A stretch of DNA of 64,000 bases, from positions 130,620,755 through 130,684,754 of the forward strand of contig OW804094.1 in NCBI GenBank assembly GCA_942159475.1, in the 5' to 3' direction. The notes beneath the pieces were generated by a model. It ran no database searches, was not told where the DNA came from, and saw only the letters and a list, made by a program, of their open reading frames with translations. Source of the stretch: Sthenelais limicola (taxonomy: Eukaryota; Annelida; Polychaeta; Phyllodocida; Sigalionidae). Of the stretch, positions 37,724 to 49,330 are shown piece by piece. The translations under genes were made by a program, and so were the position numbers. Numbering within the stretch: the stretch's first letter is position 1; the number at the start of each line of letters is the position of its first letter.

Positions 37724-39372
37724 GCTCGTTGAGGGACGGGACGTTGACGAAAGTAGAGGAAAGAAGATATCCGGACATTTCCATCAACAACAGTATTATC
37801 AGAATGGGACCTCAGGACGACTTCGGGCTTCAGGAGGCAATCAAGACCACCTTGGTGCAGCTGTGCAAAGTTGGAGTAATTTACCATTGTGAGCTGTCTA
37901 TCGCTGGCACTGTCGGCGTGACTGTGGATAGAAAGAAGACCATTCTAGTCCATTTCGACGAAAGGCTTGACCCCTGTCAGCCAGATACCTCCAATTCCAT
38001 CTCTAACAAGGATTTAAATGAAACTTTCACCAATGCGGTGGCTAATCAGGCTAGTTCCTCGTTAAATTTAATGGCCAGTAACATGGGACTTCCTTGCAGC
38101 CTAGCCCAGACCCCAGTTCTAAATGGACCTTACGTCGACCTGGCTAATTTCAGTCCGGTGGGATCTAGTAGCACCAAGAATGAGGCTTATTCTCAGACTC
38201 TACAGACCTCTATTCCGATCCCTATCGATATTGACTCGGACTCAGAATCCCTCAGTGAATTGCGTTTCGAGGATGACGTCATTGAAGTGGATCCCCCATC
38301 AAGTATGGTGAAAAAGAGAGAGGTCATGTGGAGTGGGGAGGATGATGTCGACGCGAAAATAGAGAGTAAGTGTAACTTGGACATTAAAACCAGTATTAGT
38401 AATCAAGTGAGGGTAGAGACTATAGCCAGATTAATGGCCGGATTTACTGGGCCTGTTGGGCCTCCCATGCCCTCCAGTGGTGATATGTCTATGCCTGCCC
38501 ATACCACACAGATACAGCTGCAGCAACAGCAACACATGCAGCAACAACAGCACCTGCAGCAACAGCAACAGCAACAGCAACATACCCCACAACTTCCACC
38601 TCAAAACACCGCCACCGCCCCAGTTAAACTTCTCGTTGACAAGCGCCTCTTCCTAAAGAAAGCATCCCCTGAGAAAACTCCAGCCAAATCACCCAAGGTC
38701 ACGAAGACCCGACAGACAAGATCTCAAACTAAAAAGAAAAAATCTCCAGCCCGCTCTACGGCAGTAAGTAGTCCTCCCCCGGCCTCTTCTCCCCCTCAAG
38801 CGCCGACCTCAAGTGGTTACATGGAACTCCCTTCTTCTCCCCCGGCCGCGTTGTCATCTAACCTGAGCAATTTTAATTGTAACATCCCCAAGGAACACTT
38901 CTCTAACAAGCCCAAGCTGTCCTGTGAGGTTTGTAGCAAGAACTTCCCAACGCAGGGGCTACTGGAAGCCCATCTAGTGGAAGCACACGGAGTCGTCGAG
39001 TCGCTGGAGATAGGTGAGATCGTGCACTACACCTGCAAGCACTGCAAAAAGAAATTCCGTTACCAGGCGACGCTGGACAAACATGAGTTTCTCCACGTGG
39101 CTGCCAAGCCGCATAAATGTGATATTTGTGGCAATACTTACTGCTATGCTGAGAGCTTACAGATCCATATGAACACACATGCCGGCATTCTCGACTGTCC
39201 CATTTGTCAGAAGATGTACTCGTCGAGAAAGCATCTTCAAAAACACATTGTTTACATGCATGAAATGCGCAGAGTGAGGAATGGGGCCACGCCAAAGAAG
39301 GCTCTTATGTCTGTCAATCTCCACGAGCCGGAAGACAATGACGATGAGGAGAACCCTGATAAACCCAGTTAA
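37724..39372 (+). CDS. C2H2 zinc-finger protein, large terminal coding exon
   Basis: Likely a nuclear DNA-binding transcription factor. The frame ends at TAA 39370-39372. A good start context (A at -3, G at +4) is at 37804, giving 522 residues (MGPQDDFGLQEA...). Translation could instead enter from an upstream exon through 37724. Domains in order from the 37804 start: an unfamiliar N-terminal segment (about residues 1-55); a serine/aspartate-rich acidic stretch (140-165); a glutamine tract (236-259); a basic patch around TRSQTKKKKSP (305-316); a proline/serine-rich linker; then four C2H2 fingers at about residues 374-395, 411-431, 439-459 and 465-486, each C-x2-C-x12-H-x3/4-H. Only the linker between fingers 2 and 3 resembles a classic one (AAKPHKC). 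The C-terminus is acidic. I do not recognise the specific orthologue. Confidence 0.85.
38509..38583 (+). repeat. Glutamine-rich tract encoded by mixed CAG/CAA repeats
   Basis: Twenty-five codons contain 18 glutamines, broken by H, M and L residues into groups of four, four and eight. CAG and CAA alternate, which limits slippage. Such tracts are common in transcription-factor activation domains. A length polymorphism is plausible but cannot be seen here. Confidence 0.85.
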
Positions 39373-41435
39373 TTTTAATTAAGACATTAATCTCTTTTTA
39401 AAAGAAGAATTTTACCGTGGGTAGTTTAACTTGCTGCTCTACCATTCGGTTACCTTTCCGTTGAAGACTCGCCATTCCAATAACATTGTTGTGATTCTGG
39501 ACATAAAGCGGATTAGACTGGTTTCTTTAACCACTGGAATTGGGTCGAGAAACCAGTTAAGATTGAAGTGTAAGTGTAACGCGCTGAGTTAAACTCAATC
39601 CGTCAATTATTATTATGGACACCTTTTCTGACACTTGGTGAAAAAGATCTTGCGGTATCTTCCAGCATTCTTCAGTATTATTAATTATGATTATTGTTGT
39701 CATTCAAAATGGATTAAGTCGCACATTATATTAGCGAGATAAAGTATTGACTTGTTTTTTTGTTTTTTTTTTAAAAAGTGAAAAATGAGTCTTAATTGAT
39801 TTATGATGATTACCACGCGTGGGTTCGTTCTACAGGGAGCGTGTCTGTTATATCGTAGCTGTTGTTATTTATGGTCTGTGATCATTTTGCAAAAACGCTA
39901 ATGCAGTGCGTGAAATGGATTGTGTATGACTCCACATTGTGCATAAGAATTTCCAAATAATGCTTTATAATTTCCCAAGATTTATACCTTGGGAATTGTG
40001 ATTTATGATGAATTTAATTGTGGTGCTTTGACAAATAGGATTCGCTGATCCGTTTCCAAATTCTCATCAAATTTGTTTAATTCTAACTCATAGTTCTTCA
40101 CCTTGTATGCAGTTTAATATTAAATTTTATATAACTTAAGTTTGTAATTTCCTATTGGCATATCCTATTTCTATTCATGATCCTGTTTTAGGCAAGGTTT
40201 TGTATTGCCCGAGATTGTGTATCGTCTTTAAAATATCTTGAAGGTCGGAGTTCACTTGCGCCAAAAATAACATTTCTTTTTAAAAATGAATTTTATCTGC
40301 TCTCAGTTGTCGACGTAGCGATATTTGAGTTGAAATTCTTTGCCAGTTTTGGTACTTTTGTCGCGGCCTCTTTGATTTTCTCAGAAAGCTAATGCATTAG
40401 TTATGGTAGTGTCACTTCTGATGTTTGCATGGTCAAAACATATCTGGTGCATGATGTTTAGTTAACTATAATATGAAAGATACGGGTTTCTGTTAAGTGT
40501 CAAACTTAAACAGACTTACAGTAGATTTATCGGTAGTAATTATATAACTATAGTGTTTTAGGTCCTTAGTTTATAAACTGAGGTGCAAATGTGCTTCTAA
40601 ATATGTCTGATGTATTTTATGTGCAGCTGGTATCGCGATTATATTTATTAACATGTTTTCTAAAGCAGCTTTTGACATTTTTCCAATTTCGAAATTACCC
40701 AATATTACCACAAAGATCGGTAATAATGAACGATTGGAAAGTTCTGGTCCAGTTAGTCCATATTCATTAAATGCATATTGTACCTAGTCTAGTGTCCTTT
40801 CCTGGTTTAAAAAAGCCCGATAACATCTAAAGCCTTATATATTATTATCATAGCCTTGTTGGTTGATCTTTATCATTCAACTAAGTCGGTTGAGTTAAAT
40901 GCCGTTGTTTTTACAAAGAGAATATCAGTATCTTATGAGTATTAGGTATTAAATATTAGCTTCGAAGGTGGTTGCCTATGTCGAACATTATTTATTGGCG
41001 AAGCCTTAGTAATCCTTGGGTGGTGTGGCTTGGTTTATAAAATTGAACAGGTGAAATTAAGCTCATTATGAAGTGGCCCCCTTCACTTGCGCTACATATA
41101 GATTTGATTTGACTCGAAATAGGCCGTAGATAATATTCGCCAATACCCATTAATTTAATGTAGTCACTGTAATGATTTGGCATATATTGTGAGGTTTCCT
41201 TTAGCCATGATGCAATTTAACTTATAAATTGTATCTGATTTCATGATTGAAATTTTAACATTCACAAATTATATAAGGATCCGGATTTATTATTGTCATC
41301 TTTGTTTTTGGTTATTCTATGTATAAAAGCAACTATTAATGGCAATATTCTTGGCATAGGATCGAATGTTTGGCTTTATTATAATGTTATATATGGTGCT
41401 CAAATATATATCATATGAATAGGTTAATAGCTCTC
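39373..41435 (+). other. 3' UTR and downstream region of the zinc-finger gene, end not determined
   Basis: Sequence after the stop codon is AT-rich with a T-rich run at about 39751-39769. I did not find a canonical AATAAA close to the stop; the first clear one noticed is at 41912-41917. The 3' UTR may therefore be long or use a variant signal such as ATTAAA near 40772. Confidence 0.35.
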
Positions 41436-41459
41436 CACCCCCACCCCCACCCACCCCCG
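41436..41459. repeat. Cytosine-rich low-complexity run
   Basis: A run of CCACCCCC units spans about 24 bases. Nothing else links it to a function. Confidence 0.7.
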
Positions 41460-44400
41460 CAGTGCGCCATGGATAAACTGAGCGTAGACCGAATCCAATT
41501 TCTGATCCTGGGATCCGAGACTACTCGTTTAACGTGAGAGATTCACAAAACAATGAAGCATTGCGCCAGTCCATTTGAATCGCTGATATTTGATTAGATA
41601 GAAAATGATATTAGATAGACCGATGTTATGAATGGGAGTGCTCTATTCATGATAGAGATTATATTATTGTGTGGGGGGTTATTGTCTTCGACTCTTTCGT
41701 GTTCAAGTCTTAATGTGTAGAAAGAGATGTCTGGATAAATGGATTCGACCACTTTGTGATGCATTTGGTTAAGGTAATTAAAACATGCTGGACCGTTTGA
41801 TATTCTCTATTTTCTGTGGGGTCAACCATCGTTTTTGAATACTGTTTAGTGCATGCCCTATTTATTTAGTTGAGAAAATATTATCCATTGAACAAATATA
41901 TTATTATAGTGAATAAATGAGAAAATATTTATACGAAACATGTCGGCGTTGAAATTTGTTGTGATGAAATTCGCTTTCATCTATTTTTAGCTAACTTATT
42001 AATACATTCAATAATGTAAGACAAACTGGATTATCTACGATGAACACTTGCCATACATTTATTAAATGCGTAATTCATAATTATCGATTCGAGACAACGC
42101 CAGGACGCACTGTGCTTATAATCATTATCTAATTATATTCCTGACGTTCATTAACCTCATTTATTGTCCCATGTTTCAATTTACTTCTAAGCGAGCCTTT
42201 TAAAAGTTGTCGTTTCATATAGAAATGTCGGGCTTGGGTTACCGTTCTTCGTTGAAGAGAAAAATAAAATCTCTATTTTCCATAAGCATAAAACGCCGAC
42301 AGCTTTGGAAATATGTTTCCCAAGGGAGTCCTTTTGGTCGCTCTGCTAAACGATCCAGTGAATATTGAATTATGATTCGCCATCTGCGATGCGCGCGTTT
42401 AATCTAAGCTGAAGGTAAAAATATAATCTCTCGCGTTTCTCTCTCATTATGCCATACTGCATTATTCAAATGAATACATTTATACTCGTCTCGTGTAAAC
42501 TAGTGAAATGCTCGACGCTGACTTGCCATCAATGGTGGGCAGGGGCTGATATATTTGGCGCCTTTGAAATCGTCTCTGATTTAGTTTCATTGTTCCATAT
42601 CGTAATAGATAAGTAATAAAATATTGCAGAATGATGTATGTTATGCATTTGAATCGGCATGGTCACAATAACACACAACAATTGAATGTATAATTTTGGT
42701 ACCTGATTGCATTGAATTATTGAGAAGGATATCTAGTGTTCATGCATTATCATAGAAATTGGGGAAACTGTCGCTATTCCCTATTCCTAACCATGGATAC
42801 GCAGATCTACGCTGTTTAGTGTATATACGATTGTGAACGTGATCCCGGACACTTGATTGATTACTTTGATATTACCCCGTTTTAACATTCAAAAGAGCCT
42901 TCCCCCGGAATTGATTGCACTGACAACTGTCCTACAGATCTTTAAACATCAAAGGTTCATCATTTTGTGAACTGATTTTTGAGAAACCTACTTTGTCTCC
43001 AATATATCTCTGGAAGTGTCCATCCTCTTTTCCTGTCATACGATGTCACCCATGATTGCCGGAATTATTAATATCCGCATAAAAGGACATGTCACATGTT
43101 TACGGATCAGTTTGCCAATGGGTATTAGCGAATCCTTCCGATTTCTCTACTGAGAAATCAGTAGTAACCTATCGCGAAATGTTATCCTATCGCGAAATGT
43201 TATCCGCTGTCGCCGACCACGGTCCCGGTGTACGTTAGCTCAGTCAAAATAGGAATATTCCCCATGCATTTGAGATGTAGCTAGCAATTAATTTTGATTT
43301 TTTCGCATCGTGGCCCCTGCACTCTAATCGATACAAACGTTTTACCTACGAATCAACTGATGTATTCGTTCACCTTCAATTTCCCAGTCCCATCACTGCA
43401 AAAACGCCATTTCCTGCAAGTCTCCTATGGCATGAAAAATGGATTGTTTTGATCCCTCGTGCGATATTTCACGTGTGTTTGGGCGGGTGTTCACTGGGCT
43501 TGTTAGGCGGCTAGGAAAGGTGTCGCCTGGGAAAAGTTTATAGATTTTTTCCCCAGGACCTGTAAACCCATATAATGGATAATATTAGCTAGTGAGAATT
43601 AAAAGGTCCCCGCAGAATGGTGACACTGGGCTTAAATATAGATCTTCGGGCAGGCTTTCGCCGCTAACAGGGGAAAAAACTGGGAGCTCGCTTCGTGCCT
43701 GGGCGATGCTAAATCTGGCTTCTTTCCCCGGTTCTTGGACGCATTTGTGAAAATCCATGGTGTGTGATGCGAATGGACTGTCCCTCCGTCCATCGCTCCC
43801 AGCTCACGCTTTTTGTAAGTATATTTAGACAGAATATTTATGTTTAAGACAATCTATGTAGGACTTCAGTGCTAGTTAGACACGCAGACACAAACTTAGT
43901 TGAACAACACAAGTTATCTATGGAAAACAAGGTCGGTATGAAAAGACGTACGTGATATGTTCTTATATAAACGGTCGGCGATGCAACTAATAGTGGCTGT
44001 CAGTAAGTTTAAATTGAATAAATATAGAGAGTATAAGCTATCTACTTAGTTTTCATATTATAATGCTCCGAATTGTGTTCGGTATTGATTTAATGGTCTA
44101 ACTAATCAAAACGATATTGATAACGAAAGTATGTCCCACTGCGTATACAGGCCTAGGCTATACATGTACTGTACAGGTGCCCCTCAAAGAATTCTAATTG
44201 TCTTATCTAGTTTATTTTCTTTACCTTCACGTTCAATATAACATAGCAAAAACATTGAAACACCAACACTCAGAGACAGTGGCAAGGTGTATATCCTATA
44301 TGTCTTGCTGTAAATATATATCTTTCTGTAAATATAAGAACTACTGAAATGTACAGTCACCTGGGGCATGTGAAAAACCCTAGTTTGGGATTTTGAACTC

Positions 44401-46980
44401 CCAGAATAAATAAAGTCTTAAAAAAAATTATGTTTTAAGCAGTTTACAATATAAGAACGTTGTCAAATTAATAATATAGTAATAAAGCCTTCTGACTATA
44501 TATGTATTAAAATGTTATTTACAGTTCCATACTTTGAGAATTTGGATGGAAGATTCATACTTAGGCCATCTATCTGAAAGCAGCTATATTATTGAACATT
44601 TGAGAATATCTATTCTGGGAGGCATATATATATATGACAGCTCCGTTATGGCGGCACCTTCCTCGAGGGAAAGTGTAAATATGAAAATGGAGCGTGTATC
44701 TGACTGCATGGGGCCACTCTATACCTCGCGGCACTTTCTCCACCGACACAGGTTGCTTCTTCTAGTCCTACCCACGCCCTCCCCCCTCTATCTAGAATTC
44801 CTGCTTTGTGGCCTCTCTAGAACCTCATCACAGAGGAATTTTCTTGATTTCCGGCCTCTTGAAAATAATCTCATTGTTCGCAGCCTTTAATCTTAGCGGG
44901 CTGCTCGCACTTGGCCACTCGCTGCATAAGGTTGCATTTTTACGCCACAGAATACTTGTACCCTCATCTGCAGACTCAGGACCTATAATCAGCATGCATT
45001 GGGTCTGCACTTCCATTGCTGTAATCGTGTATAACACAGAAAAGGGGCAAACTCTTCTCATGGCCACAGACAGAAGTAATTTGTGCTAATCTGTAAACGC
45101 CAAAAGATACATGCAACAGGGAAATGAAATAAGCAAATAATACCGCTTAATTATGTCTCCTTTTCTCCTGATAGCTTACCTCTTGGAGCTTGCCTGTTTC
45201 TCGAGAGCTGGTTCCCAACGTGTCAGTGCCTGGATGGTTTATGCCATGGAAACTGGAATATTAATAACATTAACACCAGTACCACTCGATAGTACAAGCG
45301 ATTTAAATTCCAATTACCAGATTCAGGGGTGTTTTGTTAAAGCTGCATTCCCAGCTATATTTATAATCGACCAAAAATTTTTGGCGAATATTCTTCCTTT
45401 GATTATTAGTGAAGTTGTCTGGAAGATTTGAATTCTGAAAATTAAGTAAATTTGGTATTTTCCCCGTTTTCACGAATTTTATGTTTTTCTCTCTCGAAAG
45501 TTTCTGTTCTGCTGTGGCTAGCTTACCTATAGCTCTGGATATATACCACCGAGCTGATATATATGTATAGATATGACTCACCGCCTCTCTGTCTTAGGAT
45601 ATTGTTGCGGGAGAGGGTAAATGATAAACTAAGGGGAAACTGGGGTTGAGGGACCGGAGTCAATGTCATGATCTACCTGTTGTTTTGATCAGGAGGTGGC
45701 AGATTAATCGGGAGTAATGGCATTCTTTCTACTGTTTCAATTATATCGACAATGAAAGATAGTCATATTATACTAAAAATAAAGAGATTTCCATCTCCCC
45801 CGAAATGAATATGGAAGATGATTTGGCTTTGTTCCAAAACGAACATGCCGAAATCCTTTAAGTTTGATATTCTCTCACGATGACTTAGGAATGAGTTGGG
45901 TATGAATTAATGAATTGCAATCTAGAAATTTCAATGTTTAACGGGACTTAGTGCTCAAGTAATGCAACTTTAAGAAGGAATATTCAACGGTAATATAATA
46001 AATACTTGAGTAATGTAAGTGTTGTTTAAATCTGACACTCGGATCAGTGGTTATAAAGCAGCTTATGAACCATTTTCTAATGAATATGCTCTATATAATC
46101 TGCATGGGGGCGGTCCAATTCAAGGCACAACTGCTCGTCAGCTTTCCCCAGGGACTATACATGCATCTACGCTATCGCAGAAGCGTTGCATTCAGTTCTA
46201 TGAGGTTGTTGGTGAAAATATATTCAAACATAACCATCACGGATGATTCCATGCATCCTTTTAAGTCTATAGCCTTATAAGGGGAAACTCAATCATTCAA
46301 ATGGCATTTGTGATCCTCATTGGCAAATACGATTTTTCCTATCTTGAACTAACTCTTCATTAATAGCACTAGGTTTTATATGAAACTGCTTAGAATCACA
46401 TCTCTAACTTAGTTGTGAACACAACTGATTACAGTTTAAGATCCTCTCCGATCAAACATAGCATTCCCTTTGTTCTGGCATTCTTAACGGGTGTGTGGGA
46501 GTCGGTGTTGTGGGTCTTCATTTCACGAAGGTCAGACTACTTAAACAACTTCGCCACCAACATTCTCATTGTGCATTAGTACAGGGTCTGATAATTACCG
46601 GGAAAAGGTCGTCAATAGAGTAAAAGTCAGTTTGCACGAGCACACAGACTATAGGTACCCACCCAACCCTCTGTTTTCAAAATGAGCTACTGTTATAACT
46701 CATTGTATCACATCGGTAATTTTTAATTTATGTGTACTAGCTCCTACCTGTCCGACAGCTAGCGATCAAGAGAATGATTAATGCTACACCCTGATTGGTC
46801 GCAACGCACCTGGCCAATTAGCATGAAGGGATTACATCACACATCCATTATAACACTACATCATTCTATATAAATGTGCCACAAGCCACCCCTCTATAAT
46901 GCTTCAAAATTCCACAATGGTGAACTCCATTTTATTTTCGTTGTTTGAATTGACAATATTTCTAATTGATTTAGCATCAC
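41460..46980. other. Non-coding stretch between the zinc-finger gene and repeat copy A
   Basis: No gene is supported. Open frames of about 90-120 codons near 44.5-45.1 kb overlap each other on both strands and lack domain signs or splice context. A segment at 45334-45425 (GTTAAAGCTGCATTC, AATCGACCAA, TATTCTTCCTTTGAT) is related to one at 57022-57085, so it is probably part of an interspersed repeat. Confidence 0.45.
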
Positions 46981-47149
46981 TCAGTCTAGGCTCAGATTTG
47001 AGACAGTCCCTCCAATCTTAGGGAAATCCTCTCGCTCCAAACCCCAAAATGCCATTAGAATCCCATTAGGACGCCCACTCCAGGGCCGGGAAAGCGCAGT
47101 AGGCATCCAATCACTGACATACCATTTCTCTCTGATCCGAGAGTATAGA
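46981..47149 (+). repeat. Dispersed repeat, copy A (reference copy, about 170 bases)
   Basis: Aligns over its full length with the complement of 57187-57356. Shared blocks: GGCTCAG, GAGACAGTCCCT / GAGAGAGTCCCT, CCTCTCGCTCCAAAC, AAAATGCCATTA, ATCCCATTAGGACGCC, ACTCCAGGG, GCGCAGTAGGCATCCAATCA, CTGACATACCATT, and GAGAGTAT. There is no coding capacity, no tRNA-like head and no poly(A) tail, so the class is left open. A non-autonomous DNA element is more likely than a SINE. Confidence 0.8.
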
Positions 47150-48650
47150 ATGTCACTAAGCAATAAGGGCACATCTGCGGGTGTGTTTTATAGAATAGAT
47201 AAGAGCCAATTGATAAAAAAGGATATCATTTTCATGAAAAGTTGGTAATAAATGATAATAGAGAGATATAAGATATAAAAGACAATAAAAGTAACAGTAT
47301 AGAAATAAATGCCCCAGTCAGGAAACACCTGTGTACAAGTCTTCATAATTATGTCACTTTAAATCTTTATAGCAAGTCAAATAGGAAAAGGGTTAGTCGA
47401 CCAGGCATATGAAGAATTGTTTTACGTCATCAGTCCATGGACATTACCATTTGAGCGAATTTGACCCTGTAACACGCAGGACTATGTGACTTTTACAAAA
47501 AATCGAACGTTAAAACGGTCAAGCCTTGCGCAATTCCTTTGGGGAATAATTTCCTATTTTTCATCGAAGGAGATGAGTGATGAAAATATCAAATACGTTA
47601 ACTGATTCAGAAATAAATTGTGGTGAAATTATAAAAGAGCAAACAACTCCTGGAAAACTGGAAATTTCAATCGATTCGACGGACGTGAAGGTATAAAGCA
47701 ATCCAATTATGCTAACTGTTTTCTCAAAGTGAATAAACCTATTGATTGGCTTTGACCGAGACAAACGCCTTCTGCATTTCTGCAGGGAGAAAACTCCTTA
47801 GCAACCTCTCCTCCTAGTTCCCACTGATTAAAGCACTTTTTCAATGCTCTAAAAATAATCCAGCGTTTCTTCCACATGGATCGTATTTTACCTGAACGGT
47901 CCTATTTGAGTGGGTATTAGAATGCAGAATCATGAGTCTGAATGATTTTTTTGAAATCAAGAAACCTTGGCTAAGATTTAATTATATGCGATTGATCAAG
48001 TGCCCGGTCACGTCCAAAGTCGACGCTCATGATTTGGAGGAGGGGAGGCCAATAGAGGGTTGGCTTTTTGTTGGCAAATATTTATTACTATACTCACAGA
48101 CGTGTGGGAGCGTTTTACGAACGCTTGCTCGGGGACGTTATTAAAAGTAAATAGAGGTGGCTTCGCTTATGAAATCAAAAAGGTTTTTCCTCATTACGAA
48201 AGCCTATTGTTTCTAATGACTCACGCCTGTTGAGAGGAACACCGCCCAAACTGCACCGTTGGTATTTTTTCAAATCGCCTGACATTTAGGTGATTACTGA
48301 GTCGTGGTGAAAAAAATATTTACTTGATGAACGGATGCTGGTCGAGGAGGAATAGGAGATGTGGGGGCTAGTAGTAGTGGTTGTTGTTGTTGTTTATGCA
48401 TGGGGGTGGCGGAGCTAGGGAGAGGGGTGGGAGGTAAGGCAAGGTAAAAAGTAGAAGCATGAGGAGGAGGTGGTTGCTTAGATGAAGGAAGAGTTGGAGA
48501 ATTATCAAGGAGGGGACGTGGTAACTAACACTGGCAGTGGAACAAATCCAAACTGGAGACGCTCCTCCGCGTGTCCTGCCTGTGGAGAGAGTCGTTATGA
48601 GCAGGTGGTGGCTATATGGGAGAAGCTCGTGAAGAGAAGTCCAAAGCCTT
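47150..48650. other. Non-coding stretch, nothing recognised
   Basis: AT-rich sequence with only short open frames and no repeat that I could pair with another part of the window. Confidence 0.4.
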
Positions 48651-49330
48651 GAGGGGGCGAGCCTGTGAGCAAAGCTAATGCGTACTACCCACATAACTCT
48701 TAACACTATTTCCGCGCTGGGCCCGAGATGCCGGGTTAGGGAATGATTCGATTGGGGCGAAGGGCGCGACAGGTTTTTTTCATCGATCGGTATTTAAGGA
48801 CTGGCTGCATTTGGTGGAAAGGAAGGAGAAGTACTTAGGTTGGGCACAATAAGGGGGTCGAGTTGACGTCGCCGCCGCCGTCGTCGTGGTCGTGGTCGTC
48901 TGGGGCGCGGCCCAGCTCTTCTAAATATCCATCCTCTACACAGGGCACCTTCAGGACTTAAGGAAAGGAGCGAATGTATGTGAGGAGAGCTGAGATTTCT
49001 GGCGACAAGTCTGGCAACAGCTTGAAGGGACACAGAGCGACCGCTGGCTATATTGCCGCCTCTGTGTCGCGGCCTACTCTTGCTCCCAACCTCCTCCTCC
49101 TCCTCCTTCTCCTCCTCCTCATCCCCATCCTGCACTTCCTCCACCTCCTCTAGTAGTGCGCACCTCCTCGTGTCTCCCTTGTTAGGCCTTAACATGCGGT
49201 GCTGCTACTATTCTCCATCCAACAACGGCAACACTGATGTTGCTGCCATCAGAGCTCATTCAACAAGAACCTTTACCTTCCTACACACCTACGTCATCTG
49301 CCTCTTGCGGCCGCTCATAAACCGAGAAAG
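48650..49330. promoter_or_regulatory. CpG-rich, low-complexity patch (possible promoter or simple-sequence island)
   Basis: In a strongly AT-rich setting this stretch is GC-rich. It includes a trinucleotide-like run GTCGCCGCCGCCGTCGTCGT at about 48868-48898 and a CTC-rich run at about 49089-49150. Frequent CG dinucleotides could mark an unmethylated promoter, but simple-sequence expansion explains much of the base composition. The open frames here (arginine- or serine-rich) follow from the simple repeats and are not called as genes. Confidence 0.4.

Noticed and set aside
44534..45089. Open frames of 118 and 93 codons on the plus strand and 79 codons on the minus strand
   Set aside because: They overlap in different frames, contain no recognised motif, and have no splice or promoter context. 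The sequence looks like random translation.
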